Source: Breviolum minutum Mf 1.05b.01
Taxonomy: Eukaryota; Sar; Dinophyceae; Suessiales; Symbiodiniaceae
DNA length: 64,000 bases
Direction of reading: 5' to 3'
NCBI GenBank assembly: GCA_000507305.1
Contig: DF240153.1
Span: 62,001 to 126,000, forward strand
How positions within the stretch are numbered: the stretch's first letter is position 1; each line of letters opens with the position of its first letter. A model generated the notes under the pieces. The model made no database searches, was not told the origin of the DNA, and saw only the letters and a program-made list of their open reading frames with translations. Shown here piece after piece: positions 48,124 through 57,867 of this stretch. The translations under genes and the position numbers were made by a program.

Positions 48124-48776
48124 TTTTGGAAATTGCTCAACGTAAAAAGGCTGGACACGGGACACGGCAAGTTGATTAAATTTCTGGCATCAAAGTGAGT
48201 GTTTTTTCAAGCACGCAAAAATTCAACGTATTAATGGGATGTTTATATACCTTGAACTCGTTTGTCCTCTATTTATCTGGTTGTTCGTCCTCAAAAACAA
48301 GGTCGTTTGGACTCCTTTTTTTTAACCTGGGGGCCCGGTTCATCAAAGGGTGAAAATCGGTAAGCCGTCATGTGACCATGTGACCGATTGACAACTTGCT
48401 TATCTATCTGGGCAATTTAAAAAAAAAAAAGACTTAACCTGAATCTTTCGGAAACTTTGGGTATCAGATTCCCTTACTAAACTCACTACCAAAATTGAGG
48501 TGACAATCCTCGGAAGGTGCAAGAACTTCATGAGACAGGCACGGTTGATGGCAACCAGAAATCCCTTAAACTCACCATTTGAGGGAACGGTAGTTTATCC
48601 CTTTATTTACAGGGTTTTAGCACCATCCCAGGTGGTTGGCCTTGGGATTTCTGAACCATCAACCAGTATTAGTACATCGGGTTTTTACACACAGGAAACG
48701 GATGATGTCCATGGAGTCCATTTTTTACAGTTTGCTTGCTGTTTTTTTACCCTCAACCGTTTTTGTGGTATCCCTT

Positions 48777-48885
48777 ACCATCCATGTATGAAAAAATGAA
48801 CCTACATTTACCATAAAAATCAAACATTCATTTATATACCATAATAATCAACCAAATGTAGGTAAATATACCATACATGGATGAT
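48777..48885. repeat. Family F hairpin with internal duplication
   Basis: ACCATCCATGTATG left and AATATACCATACATGGATG right; the inner CCTACATTTACCATAA block pairs with ATGTAGGTAAAT. Confidence 0.65.
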
Positions 48886-50525
48886 AATGGTATGGAAAGA
48901 TCACCCACTATACCTCTGGAACCCTCTGATGACATTTTGATGTTTTCATTGGATTGAGTTTGCACCTGGTTTTGGAAGGTCAAAAAAACTAGTCAAAAAA
49001 AAATAGAGGAAAATCGCCGAAAATCCTGGTATTGGAGAGATTTTTGTTCACTTGATGTGTGTTTTTCTTGGAATTTGCGTTTCCAATCCATCACCGATTG
49101 GAAGCCGATGGGTTCCTGATGGGTTCCATCCCAAAATCTTGATCAAGGTTTCTTGCTTGATTTGGGTGAGTTACCACTGTCCATGCCCATGTGAGCCGCG
49201 AAAAAAATCTCCCAAATTTCCATTGAATCCTGGTTGGTTAATAGGGATTCTTATACTGATTTAATCATAAGTGCATTCAGAAAATGATTCGGAATACGGG
49301 AATTTTGGAATATGATACATCCCAAGTCTTACTCAGACATTTGACAAACCATGAAATAAAAGTTTGTAACTTTATTTTCCCGGATCTTCCAGTTCCTTAT
49401 ATATTTGGAACCAAGCTCCCTTCCAGTTGCCGACAAAATCAGCTGGCTGGACCTATAGTTCCAAATACATAGGGAACTGGAAGATCGGGGTTGTCTTGCT
49501 ATTAAATATCTAACGCCCCCAAAAAACGGTTTGAAGGTTCGTGTGCTTGGCTGAGTCAATATTCTGATTTCTCTAGTCATTTTGACCCAACATCTTCTTG
49601 GAAAAACATAACGCAACCTCAAAAAAACACACAAAACACTATTTGAGCATTGATCAAAACCCCTGTGACATGTACAATCCCCTAGAAGCAGCAAATAACC
49701 AGGGTTTTCATCACCGCTCCTTGTCATTTTGACGAAGTTTTTCGGATGCCAAGCGACTGATCATGCAGAGGTTGAGGAGCGTCCACATGAGCAAGATCCA
49801 GGAGATATTATAAGGTGGAAAGGCAATCCTCTCCCTCAGTTTGACGTGGCAAAATTCTCTGAGCATCCCAACAAAAAAAAGTGTCAAAATGTCCCTTTCA
49901 ACATGAAAATCGTGTTGATGGAGGAAATCCGGCTAACCAGTTGATAGGTAGTTTATCCCTTTATTTACAAGGTATTCTACATCCCAGGTGGTGCAGGATT
50001 TCTTCTATCAACAGTATTGTCTCTTACTAATCAAAATGATGAAGGGCGCTAGAAACAATCCTTCCATGTTTTTTCGGATTGCCTTTATCCGTGAATCTCT
50101 ACAATTTTTCGCCTCGAAATGTCTTAAACCTTAAAGAAAGCAGTGGATGAATGTCAAGCGGCACCACTTTTTCCAACAAAAATTCCCTGAAATGTCACGG
50201 ATTTTTTTCGGGAGGCAAAAAAGCCTCCCCCTTCAATCCGAAATCAAACAAAAAGACACATCTCTTTTCTTGTTCAATAGACACTCTTCGTCCGATGGAT
50301 TGATTTTATGTGGGCTACAAATTAACCGGACACTACCTGTTTAGAAGCAGGGGCCCCGTAGCTCCATTTATAGGGCTTGCCATAATGGCCATTTCTATTT
50401 TTGGGCCTCATGGGCCAAGTCGGAGATATCTATTTCCTACGATGTTTCATTGCCCATGTTAGTGTAACCCGGCAAATGTAGCCTAATTTGTTTAACCCTG
50501 GAGGTCCAAAGACCATTGTATGTAA

Positions 50526-50632
50526 ATACCCTCCCTGAAACTAACGTAGTCCCTGAAAATTAATGGTTGGAAGATGAATTTCCTTTTGGGGCCCAGCCTA
50601 TTTTCAGATGCTATGTTAGTTTCAGGGAGTGT
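50526..50632. mobile_element. Family C MITE, reverse core
   Basis: TACCCTCCCTGAAACTAAC and GTTAGTTTCAGGGAGTG arms; core GGTTGGAAGATGAATTTCC is the reverse of the usual one. Confidence 0.72.
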
Positions 50633-50706
50633 GGATGTTTTTTTATTTTCGTAGTAGTGATGTATCATCAACGCTTCAGGGGGGGGACTATTCTTTCGAT
50701 AGTCTG

Positions 50707-50830
50707 TGAATCCTGGTTGTTTGATGACGGGATCGATCAATTCATGGTTTATTCTCATAATCCCAAAAAATAACTGGGTAGTGTAATCTCATGCCCTATA
50801 TCTATGACCACCAAAAACCACCAGGATTTT
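50707..50830. repeat. Family G repeat with TIRs
   Basis: AATCCTGGTTGTTTGATGACG start; ACCACCAGGATTTT end pairs with the start. Confidence 0.62.
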
Positions 50831-51094
50831 TCAGCAAGCTGACTTACCCCAGGGAAGGCTTTTTTGGTGCCACCTAAAATGTCAGGTTTCGGGTTTCAGT
50901 TGGAACCCACCACCATCTACGGTAGATTGTTGGAATCTCAGGTTTTAGGCCACCTAAAAACCAGCTTTTATTTACCATAAAAAACTCTAAAAATTTGTAG
51001 GTTTTGGAGGGAGCCCAAAACGCAATGGAACTTAAATCAAGGAGATGAGTCACCATATTTTCGAGAAAAACAAAACACTTAGTCACTTAGTAAT

Positions 51095-51204
51095 CTAGTT
51101 TGTGGTTGAACCAACCCCTTTGATAAATATGCGGAAGTCAAATTGGATCATTTCCCCAGGGATCTGGGATGAAAATGAAAAATATTTGAGTTGCCACCAA
51201 CCCG
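51095..51204 (+). mobile_element. MITE family A copy 14 with 4-bp TSD
   Basis: 110 bp, flanked on both sides by TAAT; right end diverged to CCACCAACCCG. Confidence 0.75.
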
Positions 51205-51383
51205 TAATGATAAGAAACTGCTTCCAATGGAAGGTTTTGGAGATCTTTCCATCCTGGTCACAACAGGAACGCCATCCTGGTACCAACCCAACAGGACCCA
51301 AGGCACGAAAGAAACTCGATTCCATAGAAACACGGAAGCGTATGACCTCGGATTCTTGGGGTCAAAACCTCCAACTCCCACAG

Positions 51384-51563
51384 GAAGTTGGAATCACACG
51401 TTGCCTTCGGAGGCCTCGCCCCGATGCAGTTCATGGGAAAATCTCGTTGGTCATGCACGTACAACTGTTGGACGACCGTTGGTTCGGGATGGCACTGGTG
51501 GATGGCACCCGCGGCGCCGTGCCCCAAGATTGGATCATTCCCCCCAAACAAAACCAAACCTGA
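51384..51563 (+). CDS. Candidate terminal exon with SH3-like end
   Basis: After ACTCCCACAG (ending 51383) the frame reads EVGITRCLRRPRPDAVHGKI, SLVMHVQLLDDRWFGMALVD and GTRGAVPQDWIIPPKQNQT to TGA. The DDRWFGMALVDGTRGAVPQDW block follows the SH3 pattern (Asp-Asp-x-Trp, Gly, then Gly-x-Val-Pro). SH3 domains bind proline-rich peptides; what this protein does is unknown. The frame is also open upstream to 51102 across a MITE, so the acceptor is inferred. Confidence 0.4.
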   Translation, partial: EVGITRCLRRPRPDAVHGKISLVMHVQLLDDRWFGMALVDGTRGAVPQDWIIPPKQNQT

Positions 51564-51870
51564 AAAATCAAAAAAAGGTTGCAACCGGACTGCGATTTAT
51601 AGTCCATTGCATCCCAGTCCCTTTTAGAACATCCCATGATTTACACAAGATGGGTAGTTGGGCTGATCGTGAAAAAAATGGACCCCAAAAAGCCCCTTTA
51701 TTCGTGGCCGAAAAAAATAAATGGCTTTCACTGTTTTTTTTTCATCGCATAATAAGTGGAGTTAGTTCACCCTACTAGAATAATTGTGAAAATCCGACTC
51801 GCCGATTTAGAATCAGGTTTCGAAGTTTTCCGCGGAAAAACTCTGGCAAACCGAAGCCTAAAATTTCTAC

Positions 51871-52017
51871 CTGGAGGATGGGCTCCAAGTGAGTTTCAGT
51901 GATGATCGGATCACCTCCATTTATTTCAGCCATGAATGGCCATTTGGAACAACCCGATCCTTACGGGACTTATGGACCCTGGCCATTCGCCACCTACCAA
52001 GTGGGATGATCCTCCAA
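51871..52017. repeat. Family H TIR element
   Basis: CTGGAGGATGGGCTCC left and GGGATGATCCTCCAA right. Diverged relatives near 10140-10310, 23652-23765, 36450-36600, 40521-40675 and 63250-63410. Confidence 0.6.
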
Positions 52018-52658
52018 GTAGGTACAGGGGACACCGTGCCCGAGCTTCCACCCCTGCGATTTGCTGCCAATTTCTTTGTGTGGCGATTTTTGAAGTAAAA
52101 TACAGTAACACATGAAATGACCTGTCTTTCAGCCATCCGAACTGGTTTGACTGGATGAATGGTTCATTCTCACTCTTTTTTGTGCTTGAAAATCTTTTGA
52201 AGTAGGGAATCTCTTCAAAAGATTACGGCAGCTCAGTGTTCTTCAGAGCGCCTTGTAACAATCCATTGGTAAACTGCTGGTTGCTTTCAAGAATGAGATC
52301 GACAACTACGACTATACAAAACGTTACAAAAGCTTCGCAAAAATCACAAAAATCGCATTGCCCTTGGAGCCTCCGAGGAGTTTCTCCCTTTTCGTTTCCC
52401 TGTTTTGTTGAATTTTTTTTGTTTTGGCTGCATTTACCAGGTCACTGAAGGTATTGAACTGCATCACCGTGGCCTTAGGAAAAATGAGCCAGGTGATTCA
52501 AAGTCACAAAAACTCCCTCCATTTTAGATGGGGATTCCTACAAGATGGTCTACCCAGGCCGATCGTTCTAAAGGAGCTATCTGATTCAAGTGATTCAAGG
52601 TTGTTTAGGGTATGTAGGGGATGATTCTACCCAATTTTACGGCAATAATATGGGGATT

Positions 52659-52790
52659 TTTGGTGATTCAGCCACCGCGACCTGGCTTTATCCCCGAATG
52701 ATCGTTGGAGGTTTATTAAGGATCATGGTGAAATTCACCATCCCAAAAAAAAATAAGGTCACTAGTTGGTCACGACTTGCCAGGAGGTAC
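52659..52790 (+). repeat. Family B TIR element, diverged
   Basis: GGTGATTCAGCCACCGCGACC to GACTTGCCAGGAGG. A truncated left end also lies at 52489-52510. Confidence 0.6.
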
Positions 52791-53408
52791 GTTACGTTTG
52801 GACATTTCCCCAAGCGATTCGTGACGGTTTAAAAAGGCATCCTACCAAAATTGCCGGGTAAACAGCGGAGGTGGATCGGATTTGGCAAATGCCAAGCTGA
52901 AGCCCCCGAAACCTCAACAAAAGCTTTATATGTTTGCTGGTGGAGAGCATCTCAAAGGTATAACTGTTAGATGCCTTCAAACTTCAACAAGACCCAGATA
53001 GGTTTTGTTGGTTTAGTGCTGTATACATCAATTTTTGAAGATGGCTTGCGAAGACGCTGTTTTTTAAAGCATGATTTCTCAAATGACTTTTTTGACAGTA
53101 AGGGGCCCCCCAGGTAAACCCTACAAATCAAACCAGTTGGATACATAAGTTTAACATTTGGGATTTGCATCCACGTATCCAACACTGATCAAGGGGCCCA
53201 GGAATTGCATGGTGGCAAGATGGGCCACGGAAAACCAGTTATTTCAGTGAAACCAACATAGCCCCTGAAAATAGGCCTTGTGCCCTAAAAGGAAACATTG
53301 GTCTTCCAATCATCCATTCTTCAGGGTCTATGTTCGGCTTTACAATGATTTACCATACAAATCTACTTTGGATCTTACCAAAAAAAAATCAACGATTCAT
53401 GTACGATT

Positions 53409-53500
53409 CGTTGGTGGGTTTTTCCCACCCATCTGAAAAATATGCGCGTTCGTCAAATTGGTTTCATCCCTCCCCAGGTCTTTGAGAATACCGCCACCTC
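53409..53500 (+). mobile_element. MITE family A copy 15, diverged
   Basis: GTTGGTGGG, CCCATCTGAAAAATATG and GTCAAATTGG are recognisable; the right end is lost in GC-rich sequence. Confidence 0.5.
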
Positions 53501-53701
53501 CAGGATTTCTCATCCACCCCCGTCCAAGGCCGGTTCTTCCCCGAGGCACGGCCAAAAAATCGCCTCCGGTTTGCCCTAAGGCTGCTGGTGTGGCAGTTGT
53601 AATACCGTATAACCTCGAAACAAACAACGATTCTGCTGGAGCTTTCCAAAGGTGCAAGGATTCAGCAACCAAGCAGAAACAACAAAATCAACCAATGCCA
53701 T

Positions 53702-53795
53702 GGTGATTCAAAATGACATTAAGTATCCCCTAGTTGGGGGTCACTTAACCTTTGAAAGGGGTTACAAATCACCATCCCAAAAAGGTTACTAAATT
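53702..53795 (+). repeat. Family B element, diverged
   Basis: GGTGATTCAAAATGACATT, GGGGTCACTTAACC and CACCATCCCAAAAAGG recognisable; right end lost. Confidence 0.55.
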
Positions 53796-53899
53796 GGTGG
53801 TTTTAAGGGATTGTTATTCAATGTCTCAGATTGCGCATCAATTTCAATTGGTGGCAGGTCTTTATTATTTTATATGATGTTCAATCAACCAATGGTTGA

Positions 53900-54002
53900 T
53901 TGGTGGTTTGGGTGGTTTGGGATTCGAATCGGGGTGCCCCGATTATCCCTTTCATTTTCGGGGATTTTAGGAATCCAAACCACCGGGACCCAAACCACCA
54001 AT
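53900..54002. repeat. TIR element (TTGGTGGTTTGGG ends)
   Basis: Ends TTGGTGGTTTGGG and CCCAAACCACCAA pair. A relative with reversed core lies at about 8901-9010 (CCCCGAAAATGAAAGG versus CCTTTCATTTTCGGGG). Confidence 0.68.
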
Positions 54003-54340
54003 TACCCTTGGACCCCAAAACCATGAAAAATGTAGGTTTTACACCCCCAATATATGGGCTATAACCCCTAAAAATGAAGGTTGTGGGTTCCCATGGTAGC
54101 CATTAGCTGAACAAAAGACGCTTTAAAAAAATGAGCAGAAACGGCAGCATTGGATCTACTCCCCCGCTTGCCAGGATGCTTGCTCGTCACCCACCAGGAT
54201 GACATGTTTCACATTCTTTTTGGCGGATGGGGATCCCAAACTAAACCGACAAAAGGTGCCACTGGTATCCTGGGGTAGATCCAGGATAGGGTCGAAAAAG
54301 GCACCCCAACTGGAAGGTGGTGGTATGTAATATATATATA

Positions 54341-54434
54341 ACAGTTCAAGCGGACGTGGTGCACCTTTTTCCTTCCCATGTTAGGTTGGAAGCTTCACAG
54401 GCTGAAATGGGCTAAGTCACCATTCAGCTGTTCC
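54341..54434 (-). repeat. Split direct repeat B2 (element 3' terminus)
   Basis: 94 bp identical to 54522-54615. It includes the last codons and the stop codon of pol, so a duplicate of the pol 3' end sits outside the ORF. The outer edge joins a (TA)n tract. Confidence 0.9.
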
Positions 54435-54477
54435 CACTGACAGATGGCCCACAAAATGGGGTGTCAACCAGGGTGGG
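54435..54477. other. 43-bp spacer between A2 and B2
   Basis: Sequence between the two 3' repeat units that matches neither A nor B. Canonical split direct repeats have A2 and B2 adjoining, so this is either an extension of A2 not present at A1 or a later insertion. Confidence 0.6.
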
Positions 54478-54521
54478 CAGGCTTTGAGCCACACCACAAA
54501 AGCATTCACTGTTAGAAAACA
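54478..54521 (-). repeat. Split direct repeat A2
   Basis: 44 bp identical to 62219-62262 at the element's 5' end. It adjoins B1 directly, so the B1-A2 junction reproduces the two element termini joined head to tail, as expected if it templates a circular intermediate. Confidence 0.9.
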
Positions 54522-54615
54522 ACAGTTCAAGCGGACGTGGTGCACCTTTTTCCTTCCCATGTTAGGTTGGAAGCTTCACAGGCTGAAATGGGCTAAGTCA
54601 CCATTCAGCTGTTCC
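54522..54615 (-). repeat. Split direct repeat B1
   Basis: 94 bp identical to B2. The pol reading frame runs into it and stops at 54576, so the C-terminal 13 residues of pol are encoded by the repeat itself. Confidence 0.9.
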
Positions 54616-57600
54616 TGCTTTTTCCACCCATCCAATTCGGACGTGTCGCCATCTGTCAGTAAAATCCGCCAGGCGTTCTCAGGGAGGCCACATCTAAACC
54701 ACCAGTAAACTTTTCGTAGAAGTGCTGGGAACAACGCAGTTCCACGAAGAACAAAAGTCCTGACTGAAGGTTCCATCTGAGGTAAAAACTGGATAGATGC
54801 AGCCTCCTGAACATAGATCTCCATGACCTTATTGTTTATCCATCTGCCCCTTCGACGAACGAGTTCAGAGTCTTCTGAAACCATCAGAAGCCAGGAGGCA
54901 CCACCAGCACGTAGACTTCCAAGGTCGAGGCCACGTTTGACCCCTGAGGGTAGACGACTGAGTCCGGAGGCCTCAACCAGTTTCTGAAATCTTTTACGTA
55001 GCGTCTGAGGTGAAAAAGGCCAGAGGGCTTGACTTGGATCTAACGTCTCAAACGCTATCTCAACCACCTTCAAAAGCTCTGGCTGATCAAGTCTTGCGAC
55101 CTGATGTCTTGCTGCTTTGAACCGTGTCTTGGGCTCTTCAATCTGCAAAAGACTGTAATTGATGGACCCGGCCAGGTCTGCAGGAAGTACAAGGTGTCGA
55201 CGTTTTGCATTCAAAACCTCACCAATCCTTGCGATGCCTCCCCAGGAAAGCGCCACAACTCCTGCAACCCGAGACCAGTTCCAGCAAAATGCAACCGACA
55301 GCAGACACAACAATGCCTGCCATGGCAAGGCTAAGTGGTGTGTAGGAGGTTCTTCCCTCAGCCACGTATAGGCAAGGTCCCACGCACCTTGCAATACTCT
55401 CCGCAGTTGAGGACGCTTTGCTGAGACTGCATTTATGGTCTCGGCGTAGTGGTTGTAAGGACGTCCTGCCTTGTACAAAGCTCTGCCATATTTCTCCAGT
55501 GCTAGGTTTACTGTCTCAATGTCCAGAAATTGTGGGTTGAGCAAGTCATCTAAAGCTACACCAACTTCAGTTAACCAGCTGTTGAAATTCTCCAGAAGCT
55601 TCAACCTGGCATCTCTAGTCTTACCCAGCACTGGCCTTCCATCGTCAAGTTCAAGCCCCCTGCGGTTCCGAGCTCGCACCTCGTCGCCTTGATCTCTTGG
55701 GTCCAGAAAAACGTCAGCATGTTCCATAGCTCCAACGTTCCATGGCATCGCCGCGAGAAAAACAACTAAGCCGGGGGGACCACAGCAACCCAGACCTGAC
55801 TTAAGACCTGATGAGGCTCCCAAAACACAGTCAGGCAACTGTAGCAAGGCAAAGGGCAGTCCAAGCAGAGTAAAGACTGAGAGCGGGGGTGGGCTATGAA
55901 GTCCAAGAACGCAAGTCCAAACTGAGAAAAGAAATCCAAAAATGGTCAGGACACAAGTTGGCCCCTCCCCAGGAAAGCCGAGAGTTTTGTCAAATCCAAG
56001 GTGTCGATGGACGTTTCGAGAGCAAATCCACGAGAAGGGAAAGCCTGCATAGGAGTGTTGTCCATACCTCCAACTCTCTTCTTGTAAAGTCCAAGGTCTG
56101 GAAGAGCCAAGGAGAGCCAAAACAAGACGAGCCCAATTAGCTGCAAACCTTTTGAGCCCAGATATGTCATGAAGACGAAGGAGCTCCTCGGGGGAAGCCA
56201 AAACAAGCTTACCTCCTTTGGAACTCGGAGGTATGATGGAATTTCTGGTAGGGTGATCGCTGGGGTTCATCCGAGTAGGAAAAAAGTGATGAGCCGGGTA
56301 GAGGCACCCAACTACCGTCGTTGCACCAATCCTGCGCAATGAAGGTCTTAGAGCGTAGGAAGGTGATCTTCCTTTTATTATGGAGGAGAGGGCCACATTG
56401 GAGTCCATTCCAACAGGAAATCGGGAGCGGGGGTGGTGGACAGCAGCATGATAGCAAAGTCGACCATAAGCCGCAGCCTCCAAAACATTGATGTGGACTT
56501 TCTTCTTCCATGTCCAACTCTTCACCTCCTTCCATTCATAGGCCAGTGCAAAGTGGTTGGATAGCACTGACTCTAAACCCTCAATCTTGATGTCAAAGTA
56601 GTTGCTGGCAGCCTTCTTGATCCGAAGCTCCTCACTCAAAACGTCAGCAATCCTAGATGCCAACGCATCCGTGTAGACTGCACTCGCCTTCGTGTATTTG
56701 CCTTCGATTTTCACGTGAGGGTGGTCTCGGGTGCACGGGTGGTAGAGCTTGTTGACATTGAGGTTGACTCCCAACAGTCGAAACTCCTTCTGGTGTATCG
56801 ACTCAAAATTGCAAGAAGCAAGATGGGTCTCACGTGCTCCAAAAACCTCAATTAACTTCTTCCACTCACGAAGCCACGCCATCTTGGAGCGCCTAGGTTG
56901 TTCCAAAAGGCCGATCACTCCACAGACTGCTGCAACCATCATCAAAACCAAAGCTCGAAGAGCCAACGTGGTACCATTCAAAGTACGTGGTTCCCTAGGA
57001 TCATGTCCTCTAGGGCACTGGTAACTTCTAAGGCTTGGGTACTGGGCTGGTGAAAAGCTCGTACACGGAGGAGCCACAAGGTAAGAGTCAAGACGACCCT
57101 GCTCAACCATGAACAACATCCAGCTCAGAAATTGCAATGCTTTGAGGTCGAAATGCGGTGACCCATCTAGGTCAAGCACCGGACCAACTGTCCAGCCTCT
57201 TGCACTCATCGCCTTTGCGATCTTGCCAGCACCACCACAGACCTCCACAAAATGAAACCGAAGCGCCAAGGGTTTTGAGGGGCGAGGCTGATCACCTTGA
57301 GTGGAGGGGTCCTCTTCATAGTCAGCATCAATTTTGGCAAGCAGGGCTCGTTCTCTTGATAACATCCGGACATAGCCACCCTTCCTTCTCCCAGTCCTCC
57401 AAAGCACTCTGGAAACCTCTCTGGAAATTGAGGCAGAAACAAAGGCTCCCTTGGCATCAGAAGCATCTGTGGCATAACCAACGGGGTGTGTGCCGGCTGC
57501 GAGATCAGAGCACATCAGGGGTGCTAGGATAGAGAGAAGCAAGAGCTCTTGGCTAACCTTTCTGCTAAGCTGGAAGAGGCGAGGGTTGTTTTGGTCAATG

Positions 57601-57863
57601 GCTGACATATCGCAGCAGTGATATGACCTATCCAAGATGCTCATCAGTGGGCGGCGGTACATGAGGCATGAAGTCCAACCTCCAACGAGGCAAGCGTGGA
57701 GCGAGTCAGTGGACCAACTCAAGCGGCAAAGTTCAAGCGAAATGAATGATAAGGCGAGCCGCTTGGAAGCGGGGGCACCCAAAAGAACAACTCCAAGAGA
57801 GCGAGCATAGGAGGAAGAGTCAATCTCTCCCCCAGCCACCTTCACCTTCTCCGAATTGATCAC
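54576..57863 (-). CDS. pol C-terminal polyprotein: RT thumb, RNase H split by a methyltransferase-like domain, tyrosine recombinase
   Basis: Intact 1,095-codon frame. Residues 1-120 read as the end of the RT (KVAGGEID, then GAPASKR). RNase H residues appear in order but split: D133 (YATDAS), E462 (NVLEAAA), D487 (GMDSNV), D536 (NPSDHPTR). Between D133 and E462, about residues 203-410, is a Rossmann methyltransferase-like domain with VEVCGGAGK (SAM loop), an acidic pair near D231, APPCTSFS with C267, LEQPRRSKM, and a C-terminal YTDALASRIADVL helix. Residues 635-705 are hydrophobic. The recombinase has R879 (GGIARIGEVL), K912 (EPKTRF), LGSLRAGG with R985, RRRGRW and Y1017 (MEIYVQE). The box II histidine is replaced by glycine. 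The N-terminus continues upstream in another frame (see RT), so position 57863 is an ORF edge, not a true start. Confidence 0.88.
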   Translation of the reverse strand: MINSEKVKVAGGEIDSSSYARSLGVVLLGAPASKRLALSFISLELCRLSWSTDSLHACLVGGWTSCLMYRRPLMSILDRSYHCCDMSAIDQNNPRLFQLSRKVSQELLLLSILAPLMCSDLAAGTHPVGYATDASDAKGAFVSASISREVSRVLWRTGRRKGGYVRMLSRERALLAKIDADYEEDPSTQGDQPRPSKPLALRFHFVEVCGGAGKIAKAMSARGWTVGPVLDLDGSPHFDLKALQFLSWMLFMVEQGRLDSYLVAPPCTSFSPAQYPSLRSYQCPRGHDPREPRTLNGTTLALRALVLMMVAAVCGVIGLLEQPRRSKMAWLREWKKLIEVFGARETHLASCNFESIHQKEFRLLGVNLNVNKLYHPCTRDHPHVKIEGKYTKASAVYTDALASRIADVLSEELRIKKAASNYFDIKIEGLESVLSNHFALAYEWKEVKSWTWKKKVHINVLEAAAYGRLCYHAAVHHPRSRFPVGMDSNVALSSIIKGRSPSYALRPSLRRIGATTVVGCLYPAHHFFPTRMNPSDHPTRNSIIPPSSKGGKLVLASPEELLRLHDISGLKRFAANWARLVLALLGSSRPWTLQEESWRYGQHSYAGFPFSWICSRNVHRHLGFDKTLGFPGEGPTCVLTIFGFLFSVWTCVLGLHSPPPLSVFTLLGLPFALLQLPDCVLGASSGLKSGLGCCGPPGLVVFLAAMPWNVGAMEHADVFLDPRDQGDEVRARNRRGLELDDGRPVLGKTRDARLKLLENFNSWLTEVGVALDDLLNPQFLDIETVNLALEKYGRALYKAGRPYNHYAETINAVSAKRPQLRRVLQGAWDLAYTWLREEPPTHHLALPWQALLCLLSVAFCWNWSRVAGVVALSWGGIARIGEVLNAKRRHLVLPADLAGSINYSLLQIEEPKTRFKAARHQVARLDQPELLKVVEIAFETLDPSQALWPFSPQTLRKRFQKLVEASGLSRLPSGVKRGLDLGSLRAGGASWLLMVSEDSELVRRRGRWINNKVMEIYVQEAASIQFLPQMEPSVRTFVLRGTALFPALLRKVYWWFRCGLPENAWRILLTDGDTSELDGWKKQEQLNGDLAHFSL

Positions 57864-57867
57864 GTCC

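Noticed and set aside
54341-54615. The 94-bp duplication read as LTR or simple tandem duplication
   Set aside because: The A repeat between and at the far end shows a split-direct-repeat arrangement; no TG..CA ends, primer-binding site or polypurine tract of an LTR element is seen.
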